In this document: one piece after another, positions 24,876 through 34,012 of the stretch
How positions within the stretch are numbered: position 1 is the stretch's first letter
Layout: each line of letters opens with the position of its first letter
Assembly: GCF_947494555.1 (NCBI RefSeq)
Contig: NZ_CANLVF010000005.1
Coordinates: forward strand, 310,001-374,000
Origin: an uncultured Roseibium sp.
GTDB taxonomy: Bacteria > Pseudomonadota > Alphaproteobacteria > Rhizobiales > Stappiaceae
Direction of reading: 5' to 3'
DNA: 64,000 nt
Notes under the pieces: generated by a model
Told to the model about the DNA's origin: nothing
What the model saw: the letters and a program-made list of their open reading frames with translations, nothing else
Database searches by the model: none
Made by a program: the position numbers and the translations under genes

Positions 24876-25769
24876 TCAGCCTGCCGACTGACCCAGTTCA
24901 CGGATCAACCAGTCGCAAAAGATGCCGGCATCGGCTCCCAGCGCTTCAAGCGGCCCAGTCGTCACGAGGTAGTAACTGTGGCGGCTCTTGATTTTTCTGT
25001 TTGAAGGACGCACCAGACGACCGGTTTCAAGATAAGGCTGTGCCAGGGTTTGCAGGACCAACGCATGGCCATGGCCGAGAGCGGCAAGCTCAAGTGCGGA
25101 AAGCGTCTGATCCACCTGAAGGCCGGTCCGTTGTGGAACGGCATGGCCAAATGTACGAAAAAAGCTTTCCCATGTGTCGATCACGCCCATGATATCGAGA
25201 CGGGGTGCTTTCGCCAGCGCCGCAAGGTCGTTCTCCCCTTCGTCAAATGTTAAGTCGGGGTGGCACACGGGGATGATCGGATCGTTCAGGAGAAACGCAA
25301 CCCGCCCGTCGGTCCACGTGCCGTCGCCGAACCTTATGTCTATGTCGAAGAGGTCCGGATGCAATTTCTCCACCCAGGAAGCGGAGATCATCTGCAAGTC
25401 GATGCCCGGATGCGCCTGCTGGAAGGATTTCAACCTCGGTATCATCCAAAGGTGACTGAAACTGTTCAGGCACCGGAAGCGTACCGGCTGCCTGTCCCGT
25501 TCGCCAAAAACCGAGACAGTCGCAATGGATAGATCCGAGAAGGCCTTCTCGACACTCGGCAAATAGGTTTGGCCGAGGCGGGTGAGTACAAGCTCCCTGT
25601 GAACGCGGTCGAAAAGCGGAAACCCGAGCTTCTGCTCCAGCTGTCGCACCTGGTAACTGACGGCAGCCGGCGTGATGAAAAGCTCCTCTGCTGCGCGCGT
25701 AAAATTGCCAAGCCGCGCGGCAGCTTCGAAGGACCGGAGCCAGGGCAAGGGAGGAAGACTGTATGTCAT
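24876..25769 (-). CDS. LysR-family regulator, GcvA-like
   Basis: A 297-residue LysR-type regulator. The winged HTH (about 8-67) reads PWLRSFEAAARLGNFTRAAEELFITPAAVSYQVRQLEQKLGFPLFDR, close to the GcvA/AmpR branch, and is followed by a periplasmic-binding-like effector domain. It is transcribed divergently from the GMC oxidoreductase operon across a 159-base A/T-rich gap, the usual arrangement for a LysR regulator and its target. It is convergent with cti. Confidence 0.88.
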   Translation of the reverse strand: MTYSLPPLPWLRSFEAAARLGNFTRAAEELFITPAAVSYQVRQLEQKLGFPLFDRVHRELVLTRLGQTYLPSVEKAFSDLSIATVSVFGERDRQPVRFRCLNSFSHLWMIPRLKSFQQAHPGIDLQMISASWVEKLHPDLFDIDIRFGDGTWTDGRVAFLLNDPIIPVCHPDLTFDEGENDLAALAKAPRLDIMGVIDTWESFFRTFGHAVPQRTGLQVDQTLSALELAALGHGHALVLQTLAQPYLETGRLVRPSNRKIKSRHSYYLVTTGPLEALGADAGIFCDWLIRELGQSAG

Positions 25770-25928
25770 CAGGTCAATCAGCTTTTGTGAGATCGGAGAT
25801 TTTTCTGTTTGTTGACAGATCTATCCTGCAAAATTTTTCGATGCATTGCCAAATTTTTTTTCACTTCAAAGTTCCAGCGAACTCGTTGAAACTTGGCGGT
25901 GAAGATCTTGTCGCAGGCAGTATGCCGA

Positions 25929-27545
25929 ATGGAAAACGTTGACTACATCATCGTGGGCGCCGGATCCGCAGGCTGCATTCTGGCGGAGCGTTTGAGCGCG
26001 GATCATGAGACCAGGGTGTTGTTGCTTGAGGCGGGCAGTGCCGACACGTCGCCCTGGGTTCGCCTGCCCCTTGGGTATGGCAAACTGATCTCTAGTGCGA
26101 GGCACACCTGGCAGTTCACCACCGAACCAGATGACGGGCTCAACGGGCGCAGCATTTTGTGGCCACGCGGCCGTCTTCTCGGCGGTTCTGGGTCCATCAA
26201 TGCCATGGTCTACTGCCGGGGTCTGGCGGCGGATTATGACGACTGGGAAACCTCAGGCGCTGAAGGCTGGAGCTGGCGGGACGCCAAGCCGGTCTTCGAA
26301 CGGCTGGAAACCAAAGTATCTCCTGCGGGCAAGGAGCACGGCGAGGGTCCGATCCACGTTCAAAACACATCCGAGCAGGTTCACGGCCTGAACAGGCATT
26401 TTTTTGCAGCGCTCGACGAGGCGGGCCTTCCGCAGACAGATGACATCAATGGTGACCGCCCGGAGGGTGGCGCCGTTTACCACATCAACACACGGCGGGG
26501 AGAACGCTGTTCATCCGCGCGTGCCTTCCTGCGTCCTGCGATGACGCGCACAAATCTCTCGGTGCGTACGGAGGTACACGTCAAGCGTATTCTCTTTGAC
26601 GGGTTCTCGGCTGCCGGCGTTGAACTCTCGAACGGCGAAACAATTACCGCTGCAAATGAGATCATTCTGTCTGCAGGTGCGGTCGGTTCGCCGCAGCTGC
26701 TTCAGGTGTCCGGTATCGGCCCCGGGCAATTGCTGCAGAGCCTAGGGGTTCCGGTACTGCTTGCGAATGACAATGTCGGCGGCAATCTCCAGGATCATCT
26801 CACGGCAAGCTATACGTTCCGCGCAAGGGAAGCCACGCTCAACACCGTCCTGCGCCCGCTTGCCGGCCAGGCCACAGCCGCCTTGCAATACGCCTTTTCG
26901 CGCACCGGGCCCCTCGCCCTCTCGGTCAACCAGTGCGGCGGCTTCCTGAGATCACGCCCCGGTTTGAACCATCCTGACCAGCAGCTTTACTTCAATCCCA
27001 TAAGCTATCGCATGAAAGCCAAGGGCACGTCGGCGAAATTCGCGATTGATCCGTTCAACGGCTTCATTATCTGCGCGCAACCTACACGTCCGACAAGCCG
27101 CGGGCGCATTGATATCAAAAGCGCCGACAGCACCGTTTCGCCCACTATACAGCCGAACTCGCTGTCAACCGAAGAAGACCGGCTTGCGGTCGTTGACGGT
27201 GGCAGGCTCTGCCAGAAAATCATGGGCAGCAATGCCATGCGCTCGGTCGTGGAAGCATCGGTTGCTCCGCATCTTGAAGCCCTTGACGACAGCCAACTTC
27301 TGTCGGATTTCCGTGATCGGGCCAGCACCGTCTATCATCCTGTTTCAACCTGCCGAATGGGCGAAGACCGGGAAACGACCGTGACCGACAGCCGCCTGCG
27401 TGTGCACGGCATCAAGGGCCTGCGCGTCGTTGACGCTTCGGCATTTCCAAACATCACATCAGGCAACACCAATGCTCCAACGATGATGCTCGCCCTCAAG
27501 GGGGCGGACCTCATCCTGCAAGACCGGAAACGCGCCACATCATGA
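25929..27545 (+). CDS. GMC-family FAD alcohol dehydrogenase (choline dehydrogenase-like)
   Basis: A 538-residue GMC oxidoreductase. The FAD motif VGAGSAGCILAERLSAD is at the N terminus, the GMC signatures are PRGRLLGGSGSINAM and SAGAVGSPQLLQVSGIG, and the catalytic pair is His470 (VYHPVSTCRMG) and Asn515 (SGNTNAPTM). Members oxidise primary alcohols such as choline, PEG or other alkanols. It overlaps the aldehyde dehydrogenase by four bases, so alcohol to aldehyde to acid is the likely sequence. The ATG at 25929 gives the canonical N terminus. Confidence 0.9.
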   Translation: MENVDYIIVGAGSAGCILAERLSADHETRVLLLEAGSADTSPWVRLPLGYGKLISSARHTWQFTTEPDDGLNGRSILWPRGRLLGGSGSINAMVYCRGLAADYDDWETSGAEGWSWRDAKPVFERLETKVSPAGKEHGEGPIHVQNTSEQVHGLNRHFFAALDEAGLPQTDDINGDRPEGGAVYHINTRRGERCSSARAFLRPAMTRTNLSVRTEVHVKRILFDGFSAAGVELSNGETITAANEIILSAGAVGSPQLLQVSGIGPGQLLQSLGVPVLLANDNVGGNLQDHLTASYTFRAREATLNTVLRPLAGQATAALQYAFSRTGPLALSVNQCGGFLRSRPGLNHPDQQLYFNPISYRMKAKGTSAKFAIDPFNGFIICAQPTRPTSRGRIDIKSADSTVSPTIQPNSLSTEEDRLAVVDGGRLCQKIMGSNAMRSVVEASVAPHLEALDDSQLLSDFRDRASTVYHPVSTCRMGEDRETTVTDSRLRVHGIKGLRVVDASAFPNITSGNTNAPTMMLALKGADLILQDRKRATS

Positions 27546-29029
27546 CAGCTCAGGACATCGCTCAAGGTTATCTTACTAGCGGAAAGCTGGATAACCTCCC
27601 CGACAGCCACTTCATAAACGGCAGGGTCACGCCACCATCGAACCGAAAAATGGAGAGTTTTGACCCGGGCCGCGCCGAGGCCTTTGCCGAGTTTTCCCTC
27701 GGTGACGATGGTGACATGGACCGCGCCATTGCAACAGCGGAGAAGGCAGCGGCGAGCTGGCGGTTGGTTTCGCCCGGTGCGCGATGCACGATCCTGAACA
27801 ATGTTGCCCGTGTCTTTCGCGAAAACGCCGACCGGCTTTCGGTCGTCGAAGTTGTCGACAGTGGCAAAACGCTCGCTGAAGCTGAGGGCGACATCGAGTC
27901 CTCCGCACGGCTTTTCGAATATTACGCCGGTGCCGCCGACAAGCTGGACGGCAGGTCCGTCAATCTCGGCACCGCCTACACCGCCTTCACCTTGCGCGAA
28001 CCGGTTGGGGTGACAGGGCATATCATTCCCTGGAACTATCCCACATCGACCTTCGCGCGCGGCGTCGCACCGGCACTGGCGGCAGGGTGTTCCGTTGTTG
28101 CAAAGCCGGCGGAAACAACACCCTTCACAGCCTTGATCATGGCTGAACTCCTGTGTGAGGCCGGTGTTCCGGAAGGACTGGTGAATGTCGTAACCGGTCT
28201 CGGGTCTGATGTCGGCGCGCAGATGGCGCGTGACCCGCGTATCAAGCAACTGACCTTCACCGGTTCCGTGTCAACCGGCATCAATGTTGCGCAGATGGCT
28301 GCGCCCAATGTCACGCGTCTGACCCTTGAACTCGGCGGTAAGTCTCCGCTAATCGCCTTTGATGACGCCGATCCGGAAAAAGTGGCTGACGGTGCCTACT
28401 GGGCGATCTTCTCCAATTCTGGGCAGATCTGTTCCGCCGGCTCCCGGTTGATCCTGCACAAGGCGATCCGCGACGACGTCCTTGCGATCCTCACGGAGCG
28501 CGCCAATTCGATCAGACCCGCACACGGTCTGACGGCACCCGACATGGGCGCCATAAATTCAGAGCTGCACCTTGCACGTATCAAGGCCCATGTCGACGCG
28601 GCGAAATCACGTGGCGCAAATCTGCTGACGGGTGGGGACGTGACAGTGGACACGGAAACAGGCAAGGGCTGGTTCTTTCAGCCGACCGTCATTGCCGACC
28701 TTGCCGCCAACGATCCCGCTGTCCAGGATGAGATCTTCGGACCCGTCCTTTCCATTCAGAATTTCGAGAGCGAAGACGAGGCCATTCAGCTGGCCAACGG
28801 AACAGAATTCGGCCTCATCGCGAGCGTTTACACCCAGGATGTCGGCCGGGCCATGCGGGTCGCTTCGGCCATGGATTGCGGTCAGGTCTCGGTCAACGAC
28901 TACTGGGCGGGCGGTCTGGAACTTCCCTTCGGCGGCAACAAGAAGTCCGGATACGGCCGCGAGAAGGGCTTGGAAGGACTCGACGCCTATACCAAGGTAA
29001 AGTCGATCACCATCAGCAACGCGAGCTAA
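27542..29029 (+). CDS. NAD(P)-dependent aldehyde dehydrogenase (BetB-like)
   Basis: A 495-residue ALDH with all catalytic elements: Asn165 in IIPWNYPTS, Glu263 in LTLELGGKSPL and nucleophile Cys297 in SGQICSAGSR, plus the C-terminal GGNKKSGYGREKG loop. It resembles betaine-aldehyde dehydrogenases, but substrate cannot be read from these motifs. It is coupled to the GMC alcohol dehydrogenase by an ATGA overlap and precedes the enolase-superfamily gene by 10 bases. It probably oxidises the aldehyde made by the GMC enzyme. Confidence 0.92.
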   Translation: MTAQDIAQGYLTSGKLDNLPDSHFINGRVTPPSNRKMESFDPGRAEAFAEFSLGDDGDMDRAIATAEKAAASWRLVSPGARCTILNNVARVFRENADRLSVVEVVDSGKTLAEAEGDIESSARLFEYYAGAADKLDGRSVNLGTAYTAFTLREPVGVTGHIIPWNYPTSTFARGVAPALAAGCSVVAKPAETTPFTALIMAELLCEAGVPEGLVNVVTGLGSDVGAQMARDPRIKQLTFTGSVSTGINVAQMAAPNVTRLTLELGGKSPLIAFDDADPEKVADGAYWAIFSNSGQICSAGSRLILHKAIRDDVLAILTERANSIRPAHGLTAPDMGAINSELHLARIKAHVDAAKSRGANLLTGGDVTVDTETGKGWFFQPTVIADLAANDPAVQDEIFGPVLSIQNFESEDEAIQLANGTEFGLIASVYTQDVGRAMRVASAMDCGQVSVNDYWAGGLELPFGGNKKSGYGREKGLEGLDAYTKVKSITISNAS

Positions 29030-29039
29030 GAAGCCTTTC

Positions 29040-30251
29040 ATGAAACTCGCCCAAATCGAGACCTTTGTTGTCGGAAACCCGCCGCCGCGCCATGGCGGAC
29101 GCTACTTCATTTTCGTGAAGCTGGTGACCGTGTGCGGCATCACCGGCTATGGCGAAATCTACAACGCCACGTTCGGACCGCATCTGGTCGCCGAGATGGC
29201 GAAAGACGTGTTTCAACGGCAGTTTGAAGGCGAAGACCCCCACCACATCGAAAAGCTCTGGCACAAAACCTACGGCGCCGGATACACACAGCGGCCCGAT
29301 GTCTCGGTCATGGGCGTTCTCTCCGGACTGGAGATGGCCTGCTGGGACATTATCGGCAAGGCCGCCGGCAAACCCGCCTACGAGCTCCTTGGCGGCAAGG
29401 TGCACGAGCGGCTGCGATCCTACACATACCTCTATCCGCTTGACGGCGACGTCTATCCCGACCCGGACACGCCCAATGTCTACAACGACCCCGGCATGGC
29501 GGCCGAGGCGGCGATCAAGGCGGTCGAGCAGGGTTTTACGGCCGTAAAATTCGATCCGGCGGGTGCCTACACGATCTATGATGGACATCAGCCAAGCCTT
29601 GAAGAACTGACCCGTTCCGAAGCTTTCTGCCGCACAATTAGAGAGGCTGTCGGCGACAGAGCCGATCTCCTTTTCGGCACCCACGGGCAATTTACCGTGT
29701 CCGGTGCGAAGCGTATGGCGCGCCGGCTTGAAGCCTACGACCCGCTCTGGTTCGAAGAGCCGATCCCGCCGGAAAAACCTGAGGACATGGCCGAGGTTGC
29801 CCGCTACACGTCCATTCCGGTTGCGACGGGCGAGCGGCTCTGCACGAAATACGAGTTCTCGCGCGTTCTGGAAACCGGTGCAGCGAGCATCCTGCAGATG
29901 AATCTTGGCCGCGTCGGCGGTCTGCTTGAGGCCAAGAAGATAGCTGCCATGGCAGAGTGCCATTCCGCGCAGGTCGCGCCGCATCTTTACTGCGGCCCGC
30001 TGGTGGCACTTGCCAATATCCAGCTCGCCACCTGCAGCCCGAATTTCCTCGTCCTGGAGTCCATCCGCACATTCGATGGTTTCTACGCCGAGCTCCTGAA
30101 GACGCCGATCCGCTGGGAAGACGGCTATGTCATCCCGTCAAGCGAACCGGGCCTGGGGCACGAGCTGAACGAAGATGTCGCGCGGGCACATCCCTATAAC
30201 GGCAATGAGCTGCATCTGGGACTACAGGAAATCCCGGCCGACCCGCTTTGA
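29040..30251 (+). CDS. Enolase-superfamily enzyme (mandelate racemase/muconate lactonising type)
   Basis: A 403-residue protein with the MR/MLE capping domain (1-125) and TIM-barrel domain. Expected motifs are present: GLEMACWDIIGKAAGKPAYELLGG, Lys170 in AVKFDPAG, FEEP (239-241), GERL (Glu265) and PH (His315). Two positions are unusual: GTHGQ at 213-217 has Gly where a metal-binding Asp normally precedes His by two, and QMNLGRVGG has Asn288 where Asp is usual. It is probably an acid-sugar or hydroxyacid dehydratase or epimerase; the substrate is unknown. It is third in the GMC-ALDH operon. Confidence 0.82.
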   Translation: MKLAQIETFVVGNPPPRHGGRYFIFVKLVTVCGITGYGEIYNATFGPHLVAEMAKDVFQRQFEGEDPHHIEKLWHKTYGAGYTQRPDVSVMGVLSGLEMACWDIIGKAAGKPAYELLGGKVHERLRSYTYLYPLDGDVYPDPDTPNVYNDPGMAAEAAIKAVEQGFTAVKFDPAGAYTIYDGHQPSLEELTRSEAFCRTIREAVGDRADLLFGTHGQFTVSGAKRMARRLEAYDPLWFEEPIPPEKPEDMAEVARYTSIPVATGERLCTKYEFSRVLETGAASILQMNLGRVGGLLEAKKIAAMAECHSAQVAPHLYCGPLVALANIQLATCSPNFLVLESIRTFDGFYAELLKTPIRWEDGYVIPSSEPGLGHELNEDVARAHPYNGNELHLGLQEIPADPL

Positions 30252-30272
30252 TCGAAATCTTTGCTGAAGCAA

Positions 30273-30295
30273 CTCTCGCTTCGCTCGAGCGAGAG
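30273..30295. terminator. Hairpin between convergent genes
   Basis: A perfect 8-bp stem CTCTCGCT / AGCGAGAG with a 7-base loop lies between the enolase-family stop and the GntR stop. It lacks a clear T-run on either strand, so terminator function is uncertain. Confidence 0.4.
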
Positions 30296-30311
30296 ATGTC
30301 AGATGGACAAC

Positions 30312-30983
30312 CTATCTGGGCTCTATGGCTTCCAGGATCATGGGCAACCGCTGTCCCTGCAGCATCATGTGATCGCGCATCAGTTCGTCGGCTTGCGTCC
30401 CGGTGTTTTCAAGGATTGCCTCCGCAATAGCGGCATGCTCCTCGGTCGATTTCTGCAGCCGACCACGCATCTGGAACGGCATGGCGCGGTACGGGTTGAT
30501 ATGGCCTGCAAGCTGTTCGATCTGCTCAATCAGCCTGCTGTTTCCCGCCGCATTGTGAATGGCCTGATGAAACGCAAGGTTGGCCTTTGCATAGCCGTCC
30601 TGGTCATTCGCGTCAGCGGCCTTGCGGCAGAACTGCAGGGCATCCTCGAGCGCGGCAGCCTTGCCGGCAGTCAGCCGTTCCGCGGCTAGGCGGCAGGCCA
30701 TGCCCTCCAGCTCGGCGGCGACCTCAAACAGGTCAATGAGTTCCTTCGCCGACAGCACTCTGACGAGGGCACCCTTGCGCGGCTTGGTCTCCAATAGCCC
30801 GCTGTCGACCAGAGAGCGAACAGCCTCGCGAACAGGCGTTCGCGAAACCCCGAACCGCTCCGCCAGAGCAGCTTCTTCCAATTGGTCTCCCGGGCGCAGG
30901 ACACCTGAGCGTATGTCGTTCCGCAAGGTTTCAATCAGTTGGTCTGCAACGCGGGCCATCGGCATCAATCCTTTGATTTGCAT
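30312..30983 (-). CDS. GntR-family (FadR/FCD) transcriptional regulator
   Basis: A 223-residue regulator with an N-terminal winged HTH (IRSGVLRPGDQLEEAALAERFGVSRTPVREAVRSL) and an all-helical FCD effector domain from about residue 85. Likely metal or ligand histidines lie in AFHQAIHNAAGN, STEEHAAIAEAI and LMRDHMMLQGQ. It is divergent from the TRAP operon, where a 16-bp palindrome overlaps the promoter. FCD regulators typically respond to organic acids, which fits that operon. ATGs at 30965 and 30959 are alternative starts; the last has the best-spaced AAGGA. Confidence 0.88.
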   Translation of the reverse strand: MQIKGLMPMARVADQLIETLRNDIRSGVLRPGDQLEEAALAERFGVSRTPVREAVRSLVDSGLLETKPRKGALVRVLSAKELIDLFEVAAELEGMACRLAAERLTAGKAAALEDALQFCRKAADANDQDGYAKANLAFHQAIHNAAGNSRLIEQIEQLAGHINPYRAMPFQMRGRLQKSTEEHAAIAEAILENTGTQADELMRDHMMLQGQRLPMILEAIEPR

Positions 30984-31023
30984 CCCTTTTTAGCGTGCGG
31001 CGCACTGCCTGTCGATACGTATG

Positions 31024-31066
31024 TTGACATTTATGTATTTATAAAATTATTATATGTATACATATA
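31024..31066 (+). promoter_or_regulatory. TRAP operon promoter with overlapping palindrome (putative GntR operator)
   Basis: A consensus -35 TTGACA (31024-31029) is followed at 17-18 bases by TTATTA/TATTAT (31047-31053). The perfect 16-bp palindrome TATATGTATACATATA (31051-31066) overlaps the -10 and probable start site, where a bound repressor would block transcription. The divergent GntR protein is the obvious candidate. The link is inferred from position and symmetry. Confidence 0.65.
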
Positions 31067-31098
31067 TAGTTCATATGTACCAATTGGAGGAGACTGAC

Positions 31099-32082
31099 AT
31101 GAAATCACCCCTGCTCACGGCCACCGCCCTGGTTGCGATGATGTCCGCACAAGCCGCACAGGCGACGGAACTTCGGCTGTCACATCAGTGGTCAACGCAA
31201 GATATTCGCCACAACGTGGCGCAGATGGTTGCCGACGAGGTCGCCGCTGCTGACGTGGATCTCGCCATCAAGATCTTTCCGTCCAAGTCGTTGTTCAAAC
31301 CCCGTGAGCAATACAAGCCGCTCAGCAGGGGACAGCTCGACATGACAGTGTTTCCGCTGAGCTATGCCGGCGGTCAGCGCCCTGCGTTCAACCTCACGCT
31401 GATGCCGGGCCTCGTGAAGAACCACGACCATGCGGCGCGCCTGTCCGACTCGCCCTTCATGGAGGAACTGAAGACCGAGATGGCGGAAGACGATGTCATG
31501 GTGCTTGTGAACGGCTATCTGGCAGGTGGATTTGTCGGCAAGGACAAGTGCATCACCAAACCGGAAGACGTTTCCGGGCTGCAGACCCGTGCGGCCGGGA
31601 AGTCCTTCGAACAGATGTTGGTCGGTGCCGGAGCTTCGATCGCATCGATGGCGTCATCCGAAATCTACAGCGCCATGCAGACCGGCGTTCTCGATGCGGC
31701 CAATACGTCATCATCTTCCTTTGTCTCCTACCGCATTTTTGAACAGGTCAGCTGTTACACGCCGGCAGGCGATGTAGCGCTCTGGTTTCTCTACCAGCCT
31801 CTCCTGATGAACAAATCCACCTTCGACGGACTGGATGGCGCTCAGCAGGAGGCGCTTCTTGCAGCTGCTGAAAAGGCGGAGGCCTTTTACCTCAAGGAAG
31901 CCAAGATCCAGGATGCGGCATCAGTCGAGGTCTTCCGCGAGGCAGGCGTCGAGATTGCCGAGATGACGCCTTCCGACTTCGATGCCTGGCGCGCGCTCGC
32001 CCAGGAGACCGCCTACAAGTCCTTCGTGGAATCCGTCCCGAACGGGCAATCGCTTTTGGATATGGCGCTTTCGGTCGAATAA
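31099..32082 (+). CDS. TRAP transporter substrate-binding protein (DctP family)
   Basis: A 327-residue periplasmic binding protein. The ATG at 31099 follows TTGGAGGAG and gives a Sec signal peptide (MKSPLLTATALVAMMSAQAAQA). The mature protein shows the DctP layout: LRLSHQWSTQDIRHN, then PREQYKPLSRGQLDM, then a central LQTRAAGKSFEQMLVGAGAS segment whose Arg normally binds the ligand carboxylate. TRAP systems use ion gradients to import organic acids. It is first in an operon with the two membrane subunits and a maleate isomerase. Confidence 0.92.
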   Translation: MKSPLLTATALVAMMSAQAAQATELRLSHQWSTQDIRHNVAQMVADEVAAADVDLAIKIFPSKSLFKPREQYKPLSRGQLDMTVFPLSYAGGQRPAFNLTLMPGLVKNHDHAARLSDSPFMEELKTEMAEDDVMVLVNGYLAGGFVGKDKCITKPEDVSGLQTRAAGKSFEQMLVGAGASIASMASSEIYSAMQTGVLDAANTSSSSFVSYRIFEQVSCYTPAGDVALWFLYQPLLMNKSTFDGLDGAQQEALLAAAEKAEAFYLKEAKIQDAASVEVFREAGVEIAEMTPSDFDAWRALAQETAYKSFVESVPNGQSLLDMALSVE

Positions 32083-32143
32083 CCGAATTTCGGACGGCCC
32101 GCCGCGGGCCGTCTTCCCCCTCATACCACCTATGGAGCAGAAA

Positions 32144-32677
32144 ATGGCTCTCGTTCTCTCAAGGGCCGCACGGCTCAGTGCGTCCGGAATCATCAGGCAG
32201 GTTTCCGAAGTATCCGGCTGGATAGCGGCGGCGATGATCCTGAGCGCAGTGTTCCTCACCTGCCAAATGATCTTCATCCGTTTTGTCCTCAACGGTTCTA
32301 CCGTCTGGCAAACGGAAGTCGTGGTGTATCTCGTTGTTGCAGCCACGCTTCTGGGCCTGCCTTTCGTGCAAAAGCACAAGGGACATGTCAATGTCGACCT
32401 CCTGCCGATGTGGCTTGGCCCGAGAGCGGCGCGCCTGCTCAAGACGCTGACCTCTGTTTCGGCGCTTGGCATCATCGGCGTTTGCACCTTCTACGGCTTC
32501 GAGTACTGGCATCTCGCCTTCAGCCGTGGCTGGACTTCCGACACCGTCACCGCGGTTCCGCTCTGGATTCCCTACCTGTCGCTGCCTGTCGGTTTCGGCT
32601 TGTTGTTTCTTCAACTAGCAGCGGATTGCCTTGAAGCGTTCTCCGATCTCACGGGCAAACCGGAAGGAGCCCTGTGA
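32144..32677 (+). CDS. TRAP transporter small membrane subunit (DctQ family)
   Basis: A 177-residue protein with four predicted membrane segments (about 22-44, 60-80, 98-120, 138-160). It has the DctQ pattern STVWQTEVVVYLVVAATLLGLPFVQKHKGHVNVDLLP. It forms the membrane complex with DctM. I chose the ATG at 32144, preceded by GGAG at six bases; an ATG four codons earlier is possible. Its stop shares one base with the dctM start. Confidence 0.9.
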   Translation: MALVLSRAARLSASGIIRQVSEVSGWIAAAMILSAVFLTCQMIFIRFVLNGSTVWQTEVVVYLVVAATLLGLPFVQKHKGHVNVDLLPMWLGPRAARLLKTLTSVSALGIIGVCTFYGFEYWHLAFSRGWTSDTVTAVPLWIPYLSLPVGFGLLFLQLAADCLEAFSDLTGKPEGAL

Positions 32678-33990
32678 TGGATCCTCTCCTTCTCGGCACG
32701 ATCGTTGCCCTTGCCACCATCGTCATCCTGTTCAGCGGCATTTCGGTTGCCATGGGCCTCATGCTTGTGTCCGCGATCTTCCTGGTCATATTCGATGGCC
32801 TGCGGTCACTGGAGCTTATGCCGGAGATCTTCTTCGGCAAGCTCGACAGCTTTGCGCTCCTGTCAATCCCGATGTTCATCATCATGGGAGCATCGATTGC
32901 CTCGACCCGGGCAGGCGCGGACCTCTACGAAGCGCTTGAGCGCTGGCTGACACGGGTGCCCGGCGGTCTGGTCGTCTCCAATCTGGGTGCCTGCGCGCTT
33001 TTTTCAGCCATGTCCGGATCCAGCCCTGCAACATGCGCGGCTATCGGCAAGATGGGTATCCCGGAAATGCGCAAGCGCGGCTATCCGGAGGAAATCGCCA
33101 CCGGCTCGATCGCCGCCGGCGGCACCCTCGGCATTCTGATCCCGCCTTCAATCACGATGATCGTCTATGGGATCGCCACCGAAACATCCATCGGCCGGCT
33201 GTTTCTTGCTGGTGTGATCCCGGGACTTCTGCTGGTCGGCCTGTTCATGGCCTGGTCAATCTATGCGACCTGGCGTTCCGGAGGACGGTCAACGGCCCAG
33301 ATCAGCTATTCCTGGCGTGACCGGGTCGAAATTCTTCCGCGCGTCCTCCCCTTCATCGCCATAATCGTTGGCGTGCTCTACGCCATGTATGGCGGTGTGG
33401 CGACACCATCGGAGACCGCGGCGGTCGGAGCCCTGTTGTGCCTGATCGTCGCCATGGTGATCTACAGGCTGCTCAGCCCAAAATCCCTGTGGGCAGTACT
33501 GCGCGACAGCACCAAGGAGAGTGTGATGATCCTTTTCATCATCGCGGCGGCCGGGGTCTTTTCCTATATGCTGTCCAGTCTCTTCATCACTCAATCGATT
33601 GCCGCGTGGATCAGCGAACTTGAGGTCAACCGGTGGGTGCTCATGGCCGCCATCAATGTTTTCCTGATTGTTGCCGGGTTCTTTCTGCCGCCTGTCGCCG
33701 TGATCCTGATGGCTGCCCCCATCCTGTTGCCCGTGATTGTAAGCGCCGGTTTCGACCCGATCTGGTTCGCGGTTGTCCTGACCATCAACATGGAAATAGG
33801 CCTGATATCGCCCCCGGTCGGCCTCAATCTTTATGTGATCAACGGGATCGCACCGGACATTTCGCTGAAGAAGATCCTCACCGGATCCCTGCCCTTTGTC
33901 CTGTGCATGCTTGTCGCGATCCTGTTGCTGTGCCTCTTCCCCGGCCTTGCCACCTGGCTGCCGAACCTCGTTATGGGCCCCGCCTATTGA
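32677..33990 (+). CDS. TRAP transporter large permease (DctM family)
   Basis: A 437-residue permease with about twelve hydrophobic segments and classic DctM motifs: SGSSPATCAAIGKMGIPEMRKRGYPEEIATGSIAAGGTLGILIPPS in the N-terminal half and LISPPVGLNLYVINGI in the C-terminal half. It carries the transport path of the TRAP importer. The ATG at 32677 overlaps the dctQ stop (TGATG) and follows GGAAGGAG, so translation is coupled. An in-frame GTG one codon upstream is less likely. Confidence 0.93.
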   Translation: MDPLLLGTIVALATIVILFSGISVAMGLMLVSAIFLVIFDGLRSLELMPEIFFGKLDSFALLSIPMFIIMGASIASTRAGADLYEALERWLTRVPGGLVVSNLGACALFSAMSGSSPATCAAIGKMGIPEMRKRGYPEEIATGSIAAGGTLGILIPPSITMIVYGIATETSIGRLFLAGVIPGLLLVGLFMAWSIYATWRSGGRSTAQISYSWRDRVEILPRVLPFIAIIVGVLYAMYGGVATPSETAAVGALLCLIVAMVIYRLLSPKSLWAVLRDSTKESVMILFIIAAAGVFSYMLSSLFITQSIAAWISELEVNRWVLMAAINVFLIVAGFFLPPVAVILMAAPILLPVIVSAGFDPIWFAVVLTINMEIGLISPPVGLNLYVINGIAPDISLKKILTGSLPFVLCMLVAILLLCLFPGLATWLPNLVMGPAY

Positions 33991-34012
33991 GTGTCCTCAA
34001 AGGAGATTAAAC

